This document shows positions 53,053 to 62,243 of a stretch of DNA of 62,619 nt, piece by piece. The stretch's first letter is position 1; each line of letters opens with the position of its first letter. The DNA is taken from positions 1 to 62,619 of the forward strand of contig JAISTX010000041.1 in assembly GCA_031272365.1 (NCBI GenBank). Reading direction: 5' to 3'. This DNA is from Eubacteriales Family XIII. Incertae Sedis bacterium (lineage in GTDB: Bacteria; Bacillota; Clostridia; Peptostreptococcales; Anaerovoracaceae). The position numbers and the translations under genes are program-made. The notes beneath the pieces are model-generated. The model worked only from the letters and a program-made list of their open reading frames with translations, had not been told where the DNA came from and did no database searches.

Positions 53053-53607
53053 ATGGCTGGCATCATCATCATTATCATCATCGTCGTTGTGATCGCGCTG
53101 CTGTTCGTCGGCGGGTACAACGGGCTCGTCCGGCTGCGGAACCGCGTGGAGGAGGCGTTTTCGACGATGGACGTGTTCATGAAAAAGCGGTTCGACCTCG
53201 TGCCGAACCTCGTCGAGACGGTCAAGGGCTACGCGAAGCACGAGAGCGCGACGCTCGACAAAGTCGTGCAGGCCCGGAGCATGATCCAGAGCGCGGGCAC
53301 ACCGGAGCAGCGGATGCAGGGCGAATCGGCGCTGACGCAGACGCTGCGCAGCCTGTTCGCGGTCGCGGAGGGCTACCCCGAACTGAAAGCCAGCGCCAAT
53401 TTCATGAGCCTGCAAAACGACCTGTCGGGGATCGAGGACGAGATCGCGCAGTCGCGCAAATACTACAACGCGATCGTGCGCGAGTACAACACCATGACGG
53501 AGACATTCCCGTCGCTCATCGCGGCGCGGCTGTTCGGGTTCGCCCGGAAGCCGCTGTTCGAGCTGCCGGACGAGGCGGAGCGGACAGCGCCGCAGGTGCA
53601 GTTTTAG
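53053..53607 (+). CDS. LemA family protein
   Basis: A 184-aa LemA protein: N-terminal membrane anchor with an unusual run of isoleucines (GIIIIIIIVVVIALLFV), then the coiled-coil helical core (YNGLVRLRNRVEEAFSTMDV, KRFDLVPNLVETVKGYA). It is probably a membrane-attached scaffold. GAAGGAGGGG precedes the ATG. It is directly upstream of the DUF2207 gene, the common LemA partner. Confidence 0.95.
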   Translation: MAGIIIIIIIVVVIALLFVGGYNGLVRLRNRVEEAFSTMDVFMKKRFDLVPNLVETVKGYAKHESATLDKVVQARSMIQSAGTPEQRMQGESALTQTLRSLFAVAEGYPELKASANFMSLQNDLSGIEDEIAQSRKYYNAIVREYNTMTETFPSLIAARLFGFARKPLFELPDEAERTAPQVQF

Positions 53608-53618
53608 GAGCATCCGCC

Positions 53619-55637
53619 ATGAAAAACAGGCGTCGCGCCGGAATCATTTTTTTCGTGCCGGCTTTGATGGCAATCGCCTACCTCGCCGCGTTCCCCGGCG
53701 CGGTTTTTGCGGCCGAGGGGCGGACTGACGTGACAGCGCAGGAAGACGCCGTCGGCATGGTGACGGACGCATACGACGTGGACGTCATCGTGCAGACGGA
53801 CAACTCCTTCCTCGTGACCGAGACGATCTCCGTCGATTTCCTCACCGACAAACACGGCATCTATCGCTACATCCCCGTACGCGGCGAGGTCGTGCAGCAG
53901 TACGAGGGGGAGACGGTCAAAATGAACGCGCGCATGAAGATCGAGGATGTGGCCGTCCAGGCGACGGACAGGGGCGGCCGGCGCATCAGCGCGCCGGTGG
54001 CGCAGAAGAAGATCGGGGACAACCTCGTCCTGACAATCGGGGACGCCGGCTACACGCTCTCAGGGGAAACCACCTACACGATCACCTACCAGGCGCGGCT
54101 GTACGACGACGGGATCCCCGAGTACGACCTCATCTATTGGGACGCGCTGCCGACGGAATGGGAGACGCCGATCCGTTCGAGCACGGTCACCTTCACAATC
54201 CCGGGCGCGGGCACGGATGCGGGCGGCGCGGAGTTCATCGCGGGCAAGAAGGGCCAGGCGTACACGGACCGGTTCGGCGCGCAAACTGTTATTGATCCCA
54301 GCAAGGATGCCGTCGTCATCACGGCGGTCTTGAAGGAGCCGCTCGCCAAGGGGGAAGGGGTGACCTTCCTGCTGCGGCTGCCCGAAGGGTATTTCGAAGG
54401 CGAGCTGTCCGACGCGTGGATGTTCCGCCTCCTCTACGCGGCGTGCGGCGGCGTCCCGCTCATCTGCTTCCTGCTGTGGTTGGTGTTCGGGCGCGACAAG
54501 CTGCTCGTGCGGCCCGTCGAGTTCTACCCGCCGGAGGATCTGCCGCCGAGCGAGATCGGCTATCTCGCCGACGGAAAGGTGGACGACCGGGATCTGCTCT
54601 CGCTGATCCTGTGGTGGGCGTCGCGGGGCTACCTCACGATCGAGGAGACGACGAAGGGGCGTTTCACGATTTACAAACGCGCCAAAATGCCCGCCACGGC
54701 GCGGCGGTACCAGCGCAACCTCTTCAACGCACTGTTCCACAACGGCGTGGAGGCGCGGGAGCTCGGCGCGCCGAACGCAAGCCTCGCGTCGGCCATGAAA
54801 GAATCCCGCAAGATGCTCAAGAACGACTACAAGGAGGATGTGCAGAAGACTCTGTATGAACGGCCTTCCGTCATCGCGCAGGCGGCCGGGCTGATCCTCC
54901 TCTTCGTCCCCGTCGCCCTTTTCTTCGTCGTGATGGCGGCCACGGGCAGGTTCGGCAGCTCGATCCTCTCCGGCGACAACACGCTGATCTACAAGACGAT
55001 GATGGCGGCGTTCCCGCTGATGTTCATCATCGTCATCGTAGGCGGCATCATCGGGCGCACCACGGGCAACCGGGTCGTCGGGAAGGTGCTCCCGATGGTC
55101 GCGGTCATCGCCTTCCCGTTCTCGGGCGTGCTGGTCCCGCTCGTCATCTCCCTCGTGAACGGGGCGCCTTCGAGCCTCCTGATCATGCTGGGGTCGACGG
55201 TGCTCTCGGCGGTATGCGTCGCCTATATGCGCCGGCGCACGCCGTACTACGACGGCATCCTCGACCGCGTCCTCGGCTTCAAGGAGTTCATCAAGGTCGC
55301 GGAGGCCCACCGCATGAAGCTGCTGTTCGATCAAGATCCGCAGTATTTCTTCCATACGCTGCCCTATGCGTGGGTCTTCGGGCTCTCGCGGATCTGGGCG
55401 GGGAAATTTGAGGGCATGATCCGGCAGGCGCCGGACTGGTACCAGGGATATTATGGCGGCGACGGGTTCAATACCGCCGTCTTCGCCTCGTCGGTCGACC
55501 GGCTCGGCACGGCGTCCTCGAGGTGCTTCAGCCCGCCGGCGCCCGAAAGCAGCGACAGCGGGGGCGGCGGGGGCTATTCCGGCGGAGGCGGGTCCTCGGG
55601 CGGCGGCTTCGGCGGGGGCGGCGGCGGCAGCTGGTAA
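53619..55637 (+). CDS. DUF2207 domain membrane protein
   Basis: A 672-aa protein with a signal peptide (IIFFVPALMAIAYLAAFPG), an extracytoplasmic DUF2207 beta domain (DVDVIVQTDNSFLVTETISV; RYIPVRGEVV) and a membrane helix near residue 270. A cytoplasmic segment and four more helices follow, then a C-terminal Gly/Ser tail ending GGGGGGSW, typical of the family. The function is unknown; together with LemA it is placed in envelope biology. ATG 53619 has AGGAG eight bases upstream; the frame continues upstream in the shadow of lemA and is not used. Confidence 0.9.
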   Translation: MKNRRRAGIIFFVPALMAIAYLAAFPGAVFAAEGRTDVTAQEDAVGMVTDAYDVDVIVQTDNSFLVTETISVDFLTDKHGIYRYIPVRGEVVQQYEGETVKMNARMKIEDVAVQATDRGGRRISAPVAQKKIGDNLVLTIGDAGYTLSGETTYTITYQARLYDDGIPEYDLIYWDALPTEWETPIRSSTVTFTIPGAGTDAGGAEFIAGKKGQAYTDRFGAQTVIDPSKDAVVITAVLKEPLAKGEGVTFLLRLPEGYFEGELSDAWMFRLLYAACGGVPLICFLLWLVFGRDKLLVRPVEFYPPEDLPPSEIGYLADGKVDDRDLLSLILWWASRGYLTIEETTKGRFTIYKRAKMPATARRYQRNLFNALFHNGVEARELGAPNASLASAMKESRKMLKNDYKEDVQKTLYERPSVIAQAAGLILLFVPVALFFVVMAATGRFGSSILSGDNTLIYKTMMAAFPLMFIIVIVGGIIGRTTGNRVVGKVLPMVAVIAFPFSGVLVPLVISLVNGAPSSLLIMLGSTVLSAVCVAYMRRRTPYYDGILDRVLGFKEFIKVAEAHRMKLLFDQDPQYFFHTLPYAWVFGLSRIWAGKFEGMIRQAPDWYQGYYGGDGFNTAVFASSVDRLGTASSRCFSPPAPESSDSGGGGGYSGGGGSSGGGFGGGGGGSW

Positions 55638-55696
55638 ACCTTTCTCGGCGTGAAGCGATGCTTTCGCTCCCGGGGCGGCGGGCCCTGCCGGGGCGG

Positions 55697-55885
55697 TCAG
55701 CCCTTGCGGTCGCGCACGAGCGCCGCGAAGCTCCGGTCGTAGGCCTTCTCCGCCGCCGCGGAGAAGAAGCACGCCGGGAACTCGCCCATCCGCCTGTGGT
55801 AGGCGACGCACTCGCAGCATTTCGCATGCTTCCCGCATGCGTACGTGCAATTGCAGTCGATATTCGGGTTGTGTTCGCAAGCCAT
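55697..55885 (-). CDS. Small Cys-rich protein, DUF6485-like
   Basis: A 62-aa protein with nine cysteines (ACEHNPNIDCNCTYACGKHA, then CCECVAYH and PACFF), so a metal-binding or Fe-S role is likely. AGGAG lies six bases before ATG 55885. It is the last gene of the leftward ridA-adh-preT-preA run. I recall such proteins as DUF6485, with no known function. It may assist the Fe-S enzymes upstream, but that is only context. Confidence 0.78.
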   Translation of the reverse strand: MACEHNPNIDCNCTYACGKHAKCCECVAYHRRMGEFPACFFSAAAEKAYDRSFAALVRDRKG

Positions 55886-55917
55886 GGTTTTCTCCTCTCT
55901 TTCCTTTTGGTGCCGGC

Positions 55918-57180
55918 TCAGTCGTAGTGCTCCTGCACCGCCGGCGCCGACTTCTTCGCGCGCCCTTTCCACCGCACTGCACCGGGCGTGATGCACCCTG
56001 CGACCGGGCAGACGTTCAGGCACAGGTGGCAGCCGACGCATTTGTCCTCGTCGAGCACCGGCCTGCGCCGCCGCGCGTCCCAGCCGATCGCCTGATGCGC
56101 GCCGTCGTAGCAGGAGACGTAGCAGCGCCCGCACCCGACGCATTTCCTGTTATGGAAGGCGGGGAGGATGCGGAAGGAGCGGTCGAGCTCCTCGGCGGGG
56201 ATGATGTTCGCGAGCGCGCCCCCGATGAAATCCTCCAGGCCCCGGTGCCCGCGCTCGTCCATCCAGTGGGAGAGCCCGCCGGCCATGTCCTCCACGATGC
56301 GGTAGCCGTACTGCATGACCGCCGTCGTGACCTGCAGGTTGCGGCAGCCGAGCAGCAGGAACTCCAGCGCGTCCCGCCAGGTCTCGATGCCGCCGATGCC
56401 GGAGACCTCGACGCCGCGCCGCCGCAGGAAATCGTCCGCGCACAGGTTGGCGACGAAGCGCAGCGCGACGGGCCGCACGGCCGCGCCCGAATAACCGGAG
56501 ATCGACGACTTGCCGTTCACGACCGGCAGCGCCGTCAGGTGGTCGAGGTCGATGTGCGTGATGGACTTGAGCGTGTTGATGGCCGAGACGCCCTTCGCGC
56601 CGCCGCGCGCCGCCGCGCGGGCGGGTGGCTCCATCTTCGTGATGTTCGGCGTCATCTTCGCGATGAACGGGATCTTCGTCGCCTTCACGACCGCGCGCGT
56701 GTACTTCTCGACGAGCGCCGGGTCGGAGCCGACGTCCGAGCCCATCGCATGGCTCGTCATCTGCGGGCACGAAAAATTGCCCTCGATGAGGTCGACGCCC
56801 GCCTGGTCGCACATCTTCGCGAGCTTCGCCCACTCGGAGACGGACGAGCCCATGATCGAGGCGACGACGACCTTGTCCGGGTAGTCGCGCTTCAGGCGGT
56901 AGAGGTATTCGAAGTTTTGCTCCGTCGGCTTGTCGGAAATCTGCTCCATGTTCTTGAAGCCGATCCACGGCAGCCCCTCCTTGCCCGTGTTGTCGAAGCG
57001 CGGCGAGCACTCGTCCGCGACGAAGATGCCGACGGTCTTGAAAAACACGCCGCCCCACCCGGCCTCGAAGCATTTTGCGACCATGTCGTAGTTGCCGCCG
57101 ACCGGCGAGCTCGAGAGGAAGAAGGGGTTCTCGCAACGCACGCCGAGATATGTGATGGACAGGTCTTTTTTCACAGCCAT
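55918..57180 (-). CDS. preA: NAD-dependent dihydropyrimidine dehydrogenase, catalytic subunit
   Basis: A 420-aa flavin/Fe-S enzyme with a dihydroorotate-dehydrogenase-like barrel ([18 protein letters not shown], the catalytic-loop Cys in [17 protein letters not shown]) and a C-terminal pair of [4Fe-4S] motifs ([12 protein letters not shown] and [12 protein letters not shown]). With PreT it reduces uracil/thymine using NADH or runs in reverse. It follows preT by 3 bp and precedes the small Cys-rich gene. Other PreA-like substrates cannot be excluded. Confidence 0.92.
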   Translation of the reverse strand: MAVKKDLSITYLGVRCENPFFLSSSPVGGNYDMVAKCFEAGWGGVFFKTVGIFVADECSPRFDNTGKEGLPWIGFKNMEQISDKPTEQNFEYLYRLKRDYPDKVVVASIMGSSVSEWAKLAKMCDQAGVDLIEGNFSCPQMTSHAMGSDVGSDPALVEKYTRAVVKATKIPFIAKMTPNITKMEPPARAAARGGAKGVSAINTLKSITHIDLDHLTALPVVNGKSSISGYSGAAVRPVALRFVANLCADDFLRRRGVEVSGIGGIETWRDALEFLLLGCRNLQVTTAVMQYGYRIVEDMAGGLSHWMDERGHRGLEDFIGGALANIIPAEELDRSFRILPAFHNRKCVGCGRCYVSCYDGAHQAIGWDARRRRPVLDEDKCVGCHLCLNVCPVAGCITPGAVRWKGRAKKSAPAVQEHYD

Positions 57181-57183
57181 CCG

Positions 57184-58440
57184 CTACACCCCCTTCCTCT
57201 TTTTGCAATAATCAAGGATCTTGCCTGCCGCCGCCTTCCCGGATGCCACCGCCTCGACGACGGTCCTGCCGCTGCCCGCGATGTCGCCGCCCGTGAAGAC
57301 GCCCTTCCGTTTCGGGAGCGGGTCGAAGGCCGCTTCCGCCTTTTGCCCGAGCGCAAGGATCACGAAGTCGCAGCGGACGCTGGCCGACGACTGCCCGTCG
57401 CGGCCCGTAAACTCCGCGAGGTTGACCTTGCCCTTCCCGGCGTCCTTTCCGCCCGCGTCGGCGAAGCGCTTCGGCGCGAAGTTTTGCGTGATGCCGATCC
57501 CGAGGCCGGTCGCGTAGCGGATTTCGGCCGCGCTCGCGGGCGCCTCCGCGATCGTGCGGCGGTACCAGATCTGCACCTCGGCGCCGCACAGCCGCGCGGT
57601 CGTCGCGCAGTCCATCGCGACGTCGCCGCCGCCGATGACGACGACCGCCCGCCCCTTCATCTGCGGGTAGCCGCCGCCTGTGCGCGCGGCCTTCAGGAAG
57701 TCCACTGCGTACAGGACGTTTTTCAGCCCCTCGCCCGGGACGCCCGCCGCCGCGGCCTTCCACAGCCCGGCGCCGACGAACACCGCGTCGAAGCCCTCTT
57801 CGTCCAGCAGGCCGTCGGCCGAGGCGACCTCCCTGCCGAACGCAAACCGGACGCCGAGCCCCTCGACCGCCCGGATGTCCTGGTCCACGACCCGCTGCGG
57901 CAGCCGCGCGGGCGTGATGCCGTAGGTCAGCACGCCGCCGGCCTTCTGCTCCCGCTCGAAGACCGTGACGCTGCACCCCGCCTTCGCAAGCTCCGCCGCG
58001 CACGCGAGCGACGCGGGCCCCGCGCCGACGCAGGCGATGCGCAGCCCGTTCTTCCGGCGCGGCGCCTTGAGGATTTTCATGCGGAACGCCTTTTCCTGCT
58101 CGACGGCGTAGCGCTGCAGCTTGCCGATCTCGATCGGCCGGTCGATGCCGCAGCGGCTGCATGCCTCCTCGCACAACCGGTCATAGGGGCAGACGCGCGC
58201 GCACGAGCCGCCGAGCACGTTGTTTTCCCGGATGGTCTCCGCCGCCCCCTTGGGGTTGCGGAAACGGATCGACCGGATGAACCTGCCCGGGTCCGTCCCG
58301 GCGGGGCAGCCCGCGCTGCATGGCGCGTCGTGGCAGAGCAGGCAGCGCGCCGCTTCCTCGAGGGCCGTCCGGTGGTCGAAGCCCTTCTCCGCCTCCACGG
58401 TGTATCGCGGAATTGTTATTGCAGTACTCAATGCCGTCAA
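57184..58440 (-). CDS. preT: NAD-dependent dihydropyrimidine dehydrogenase, electron-transfer subunit
   Basis: A 418-aa flavoprotein of the GltD/PreT type. Fe-S cysteines are in the N-terminal domain (CLLCHDAPCSAGCPAG and CARVCPYDRLCEEACSRC). The FAD-binding motif is CVGAGPASLACA and the NAD motif VVIGGGDVAMDCA. It passes electrons from NAD(P)H to PreA. The start is TTG at 58440, overlapping the stop of the dehydrogenase gene (TTGA), so translation is coupled. Length and cysteine pattern are normal for the family. Confidence 0.92.
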   Translation of the reverse strand: MTALSTAITIPRYTVEAEKGFDHRTALEEAARCLLCHDAPCSAGCPAGTDPGRFIRSIRFRNPKGAAETIRENNVLGGSCARVCPYDRLCEEACSRCGIDRPIEIGKLQRYAVEQEKAFRMKILKAPRRKNGLRIACVGAGPASLACAAELAKAGCSVTVFEREQKAGGVLTYGITPARLPQRVVDQDIRAVEGLGVRFAFGREVASADGLLDEEGFDAVFVGAGLWKAAAAGVPGEGLKNVLYAVDFLKAARTGGGYPQMKGRAVVVIGGGDVAMDCATTARLCGAEVQIWYRRTIAEAPASAAEIRYATGLGIGITQNFAPKRFADAGGKDAGKGKVNLAEFTGRDGQSSASVRCDFVILALGQKAEAAFDPLPKRKGVFTGGDIAGSGRTVVEAVASGKAAAGKILDYCKKRKGV

Positions 58441-59498
58441 CCCTCTATGTAGACGATCGGCTTGATGAGATCCGGCTCCTTGCGATCCATCAAAAGGAAC
58501 GCGTCCTCCATCTTCTCAAAGCCGCGGAATTCGTGCGTGATGAGCTTCATCGGGTCGACGCGCCCGTAGCGGATCATCTCCAGCAGCCGCCCGATGCGCA
58601 CCGCGCCGCCCGGGCAGAAGCCGCCGCGGATGTTTTTGTCGGCCATGCCGAGGCCCCACAGGTAGGCGGGCATGCTCAGCACGTGCGACACGTCGTAGAA
58701 GTTGACGTTCGCGATGTTGCCCATCTCGCGCGTCATCGCGACCGCCTGGCCGAACACCTCCTGGCCGCCGCCCGCGATGATGACGCGGTCGGCGCCCTTG
58801 CCGCCGGTCATCGCGAGGATCTGCTCCACGATGTCGCCGTCCTTGTAGCTGACGATGTCCGTCGCGCCGTATTCCTTCGCGACCTTGACGCAGTTGGGCC
58901 TGGTGCCGATGGCGATGATGCGCCCCGCGCCGAGCACGCGCGCGCCCGCCACCGCGCAGAGCCCCACCGGGCCGATGCCGATGACGACGACCGTGTCGCC
59001 GATCCCGATCTCCGCCATCTCCGCGCCGTAGAAGCCCGTCGAGACCATGTCCACCGTCATGAGCGCCGCCTCCGGCTTGACGTCCTCCGGCATCAGCACG
59101 AGGTTTGCGTCCGCCTGGTTGACGTGGAAGAATTCGGCGAACACGCCGTCCTTCGCGCCGAGGAATTTGAAGCTCCCGAACGCCCCGTTGTCGTGCGAAA
59201 ACGTCTTGCCATACTGCACGCCCGGCTCGAGCCAGTCCGGCGTGACGCACGGGATGACGACCTCGTCACCCGGCTTGAACTTCGTCACGAGCGCGCCGAC
59301 CTCGTCGACCACACCCACCGCCTCGTGCCCGAGGATCCGGTTTTCGTAAGGCCCGCTGCCGCCGTGCATCATATGCGTGTCCGAGCTGCACGGCGCCACG
59401 ATGGTCGGCCGCACGATCGCGTCCAGCGGCCCGCATGTCGGCCGGTCCGTCTCGATCCAGCCCGGCTTCCCCACTTCAATCATTCCATAGCCCTTCAT
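58437..59498 (-). CDS. Zinc-dependent secondary alcohol dehydrogenase
   Basis: A 353-aa medium-chain dehydrogenase very like the NADP-dependent secondary alcohol dehydrogenases of Thermoanaerobacter and Clostridium beijerinckii. It has KGYGMIEVGKPGWIE at the start, catalytic zinc ligands C37, H58, E59 and an Asp near 149 (LMTVDMVSTGF), and the cofactor motif GIGPVGLCAVAG followed by GTRPNC, as in NADP-binding members. It interconverts secondary alcohols and ketones. AGGAGG lies shortly before ATG 59498. It is the second gene of the ridA-adh-preT-preA run, a combination I have not seen described. Confidence 0.92.
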   Translation of the reverse strand: MKGYGMIEVGKPGWIETDRPTCGPLDAIVRPTIVAPCSSDTHMMHGGSGPYENRILGHEAVGVVDEVGALVTKFKPGDEVVIPCVTPDWLEPGVQYGKTFSHDNGAFGSFKFLGAKDGVFAEFFHVNQADANLVLMPEDVKPEAALMTVDMVSTGFYGAEMAEIGIGDTVVVIGIGPVGLCAVAGARVLGAGRIIAIGTRPNCVKVAKEYGATDIVSYKDGDIVEQILAMTGGKGADRVIIAGGGQEVFGQAVAMTREMGNIANVNFYDVSHVLSMPAYLWGLGMADKNIRGGFCPGGAVRIGRLLEMIRYGRVDPMKLITHEFRGFEKMEDAFLLMDRKEPDLIKPIVYIEG

Positions 59499-59517
59499 AG
59501 AGTCCCTCCTTTTTGCC

Positions 59518-59898
59518 TTACCCTAAGTATGCTACCGTTTCGATCTCCACGAGCGCGCCCTTTGGCAGCGCCGCGACCTGGACCGCCGACCGCGCCGGGA
59601 GCGCGTCGCCCGCGAAGAAGGCCGCGTACGCCTCGTTGACGTTCGCGAACTCGCCGATGTCCGTCACGAAGACCGTGGTCTTCACGACGTCCGCGAGGCT
59701 CGCGCCCGCCGCCTCCAAAATCGCCTGCACGTTTTTCAGCGCCTGGGTCGTCTGCTCCGCCGCCGTCCCGCCGACGAGCGCCCCGCTTTCGGGATCCAGC
59801 GCCAGCTGCCCCGAGGTGTACAGGAAATCGCCCACGCGGTTCGCTTGCACGTAGGGGCCGATGGCCGCCGGCGCCTTGTCCGTAGAGATCTTCACCAT
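59518..59898 (-). CDS. ridA: RidA-type enamine/imine deaminase
   Basis: A 126-aa YjgF/YER057c/UK114 protein that hydrolyses reactive enamine/imine intermediates from PLP enzymes. It has IGPYVQANRVGDFLYTSGQ, TVFVTDIGEFANVNEAYAAFF and the active-site Arg in PARSAVQVAALPKGALVEIE. AGGAGC lies eight bases before the ATG. It is first in the leftward operon and is preceded by its own promoter. It could protect the pyrimidine pathway downstream, since ureidoacrylate-type products also need such enzymes; this is inference. Confidence 0.93.
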   Translation of the reverse strand: MVKISTDKAPAAIGPYVQANRVGDFLYTSGQLALDPESGALVGGTAAEQTTQALKNVQAILEAAGASLADVVKTTVFVTDIGEFANVNEAYAAFFAGDALPARSAVQVAALPKGALVEIETVAYLG

Positions 59899-59928
59899 TT
59901 CCTTGCTCCTTTCCTATCATAAAAGAAT

Positions 59929-59957
59929 AATATAGATACTTTACCACATCTTCGCAA
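59929..59957 (-). promoter_or_regulatory. Promoter of the ridA-adh-preT-preA run
   Basis: On the minus strand TTGCGA (59957-59952), 17 bp, TATATT (59934-59929), giving a leader of about 25 bases. Confidence 0.6.
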
Positions 59958-60004
59958 GAGTACGTTGCGATCCCTGCTACCGAATTGCAAACTTTTCTGC
60001 GGGT

Positions 60005-60026
60005 GGGGCGGATTACCATCCGCCCC
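60005..60026. repeat. GC-rich hairpin of intergenic-repeat type
   Basis: GGGGCGGAT-TACC-ATCCGCCCC is a perfect 9-bp stem with a tetraloop, followed by TACGGCAACCA. No T run follows on either strand, so it is not a typical terminator. Similar GTAGGGGCGGAT hairpins are familiar intergenic repeats in clostridial genomes (from memory). Confidence 0.6.
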
Positions 60027-60039
60027 TACGGCAACCACT

Positions 60040-60165
60040 GATGTCATTCCGGGCTTTGCGCACCTATCCCGATTTGCGCAGCAAATCGATGGAAGGTGCC
60101 ATGCGAGGGGCACAGCGCTTCAGCGCGTGGTGCCCTACCGCTGCCCCGGAATCCATGCTCCACTC
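60040..60165. repeat. Inverted-repeat (MITE-like) element
   Basis: TGTCATTCCGGG at the left and GCCCCGGAAT near the right are inverted copies. Between them are further short dyads (GATTTGCGCAGCAAATC and GCGCTTCAGCGC). There is no coding potential. Elements beginning TGTCATTCCGG occur widely as short non-autonomous repeats. Confidence 0.5.
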
Positions 60166-60204
60166 AAACGACGGATGCGTCGGCATCCGGCTACCTTTCA
60201 GACA

Positions 60205-62229
60205 CTACCGCAGGGCGCGGAGGGCGTTCAGGATGGCTATGAGGGCTACGCCGACGTCCCCGAAGACGGCGGCCCACATGCCCGCGATGCCGAGGGCTCC
60301 GAGCACGAGCAGCACGCCTTTCACGCCGAGGGCGAAAATGATGTTTTGCATCACGATGGCGTGTGTTTTCTTTGCGATGCGGATGGCCGTGGCGAGCTTG
60401 CCCGGCTCGTCCGTCATGAGCACGACGTCCGCCGCCTCGATGGCCGCGTCGCTGCCGAGGCCGCCCATGGCGACGCCGACGTCCGCGCGCGCGAGGACAG
60501 GCGCGTCGTTGATGCCGTCGCCGACGAAGGCCGCCGTGCCGCCCGCTGCGATCCCCGCAAAGGCTTCCACCTTTTCGTCCGGGAGCAGCCCCGCGTGGTA
60601 TTCGTCGATCCCGAGCGACCCCGCGACCGCCGCCGCGACGCGTTCCGCGTCGCCCGTGAGCATGCAGGTCCGCTTCACGCCGACCCCGCGCAGCGCGGCG
60701 ACGGCCTGCTCCGCGTCTGGCTTCACCTCGTCCTCTAGCACGATGCACCCGGCGTACCGCCCGCCTTTCGCAAGGTAGACGACCGTCCCCGCCGCGTCTT
60801 TCTCTTCAAAAGCGACGCCGTTTTCCGCCAGCAGCTTCGCGGAGCCCGCGAGGATCTCCTCCCCGCCCGCCGCGGCGCACACGCCCTTCCCCGCGATCTC
60901 CGTGATGGAATCGGCGGGGCCGGGGGCCGCCTCGGCGAGGATCGCAGCGGCGATCGGGTGCGTCGACGCCTGCTCCGCGGTCGCCGCGAGCCGCAGCAAC
61001 TCCGCTTCGGAAAAGCCGTCCGCGGCGTATGCCGATGCCACGCGCACCTTGCCCTTCGTGAGCGTGCCGGTCTTGTCGAAGACGACGGTCTCCGTGCGCG
61101 CAAGCACTTCGAGGTAGTTGCCGCCCTTGACAAGGATGCCGTTCTTCGACGCCCCGCCGATGCCGCCGAAATAGGACAGCGGGATCGAGATGACGAGCGC
61201 GCACGGGCAAGACACGACGAGGAAGACGAGTGCCCGGTTCACCCAGTTTGGAAAATACGCGCCGTAGCTGTCAATCTGACCGCTTGACAACGATAGAAAA
61301 AGCGGCGGCAGGAACGCGAGGCACACCGCCGCGATGACGACGATGGGCGTGTACACGCGCGCAAACTTCGTGATGAAGTTTTCCGCCGGGGCTTTGTTTG
61401 CCCCCGCCTCCTGCACGAGCTTCAGGATCTTCGCGACAGCGCTCTCTCCGAACGGCCGCACCACCTCGACGGTCACAAGCCCCGTCAGGTTGACCGCGCC
61501 GGCCAGCACCTCGCTCCCCTCCGCGACGTCCACGGGCACCGACTCGCCCGTAAGCGCGGAGGTGTCCAGCGACGAGCCCCCTTCCACGACGACGCCGTCG
61601 AGGGGCACCCGCTCCCCTGGCCGGACGAGGATGCGCGCGCCGACGGGCACCTCCTCCGGATCCGCTTCCGTGACCGATCCGTCTTCCGCAAGCAGGTTTG
61701 CGCGGTCCGGCCGCACTTCCATGAGCGCCGTGATGGCGCGTTTCGATCGGTCGACGGCGCGCTCCTCGAACGCCTCCCCGATGCGGTAAAACAGCATGAC
61801 CGCGACGCCCTCGGGGTACTCGCCGATGGCAAAGGCGCCGATGCTCGCCACCGCCATGAGGAAGTTTTCGTCGAACACCTGGCCCTTGGAGATATTGCGC
61901 CCCGCGCCGAGCAGCACCTCGCCGCCGACGAGGATATACGCTGCAAGGAACACCGCGAAACGCGGCGTCCCGGAGAACGCGGGGACGCCCGCGATCTGGA
62001 GCGCCATGCCGACGGCGAAGAGCGCCGCGCCGGCAATCAGCAGCGCGCGCCCGAGGGCGCTGCCTTCCCCGTGGTCGTGGTCGTGCCCGTGGTCGTGCCC
62101 GCAGCTGCACCCGATGTCGAAATCGTGGCCGCTGCAGCCGTCGTGGCCAAGGTCGTGATCGTGCTCGTGCTCGTGCCCGCAGCAGTGCTCGTGCTCGTGC
62201 TCAGCCCCATGCTCGCAATAATTCCCCAT
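60205..62229 (-). CDS. Zinc/cadmium-type P1B ATPase with His-rich N-terminus
   Basis: A 674-aa metal efflux pump. The first 55 residues are a His/Cys/Asp-rich metal-binding tail (HEHEHCCGHEHEHDHD; CSCGHDHGHDHDHG) replacing the usual HMA domain. The core has the TGES loop (LTGESVPV), the membrane CPC motif (SCPCALVIS), the phosphorylated Asp in DKTGTLTKG, the HP motif in STHPIAAAI, and GDGINDAPVL. CPC plus the CadC-type neighbour suggests Zn(II)/Cd(II)/Pb(II). ATG 62229 has GGAGGG four bases upstream; an in-frame ATG at 62247 overlaps the regulator stop. It is in one operon with the ArsR-type gene. Confidence 0.92.
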   Translation of the reverse strand: MGNYCEHGAEHEHEHCCGHEHEHDHDLGHDGCSGHDFDIGCSCGHDHGHDHDHGEGSALGRALLIAGAALFAVGMALQIAGVPAFSGTPRFAVFLAAYILVGGEVLLGAGRNISKGQVFDENFLMAVASIGAFAIGEYPEGVAVMLFYRIGEAFEERAVDRSKRAITALMEVRPDRANLLAEDGSVTEADPEEVPVGARILVRPGERVPLDGVVVEGGSSLDTSALTGESVPVDVAEGSEVLAGAVNLTGLVTVEVVRPFGESAVAKILKLVQEAGANKAPAENFITKFARVYTPIVVIAAVCLAFLPPLFLSLSSGQIDSYGAYFPNWVNRALVFLVVSCPCALVISIPLSYFGGIGGASKNGILVKGGNYLEVLARTETVVFDKTGTLTKGKVRVASAYAADGFSEAELLRLAATAEQASTHPIAAAILAEAAPGPADSITEIAGKGVCAAAGGEEILAGSAKLLAENGVAFEEKDAAGTVVYLAKGGRYAGCIVLEDEVKPDAEQAVAALRGVGVKRTCMLTGDAERVAAAVAGSLGIDEYHAGLLPDEKVEAFAGIAAGGTAAFVGDGINDAPVLARADVGVAMGGLGSDAAIEAADVVLMTDEPGKLATAIRIAKKTHAIVMQNIIFALGVKGVLLVLGALGIAGMWAAVFGDVGVALIAILNALRALR

Positions 62230-62243
62230 AATACCCTCCGCAT

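Larger units (their letters stand above)
59899..60204. other. 306-bp intergenic region between the P-type ATPase and ridA
   Basis: No gene is supported. It carries the ridA promoter, a 9-bp GC hairpin (60005-60026) and a larger inverted-repeat element (about 60040-60165). It reads like an accumulation of intergenic repeat elements rather than a coding remnant. Confidence 0.65.

Noticed and set aside
55837..58452. Plus-strand open frame opposite preA and preT
   Set aside because: Arg/Asp-rich shadow without a ribosome site; preA and preT carry full motif sets.
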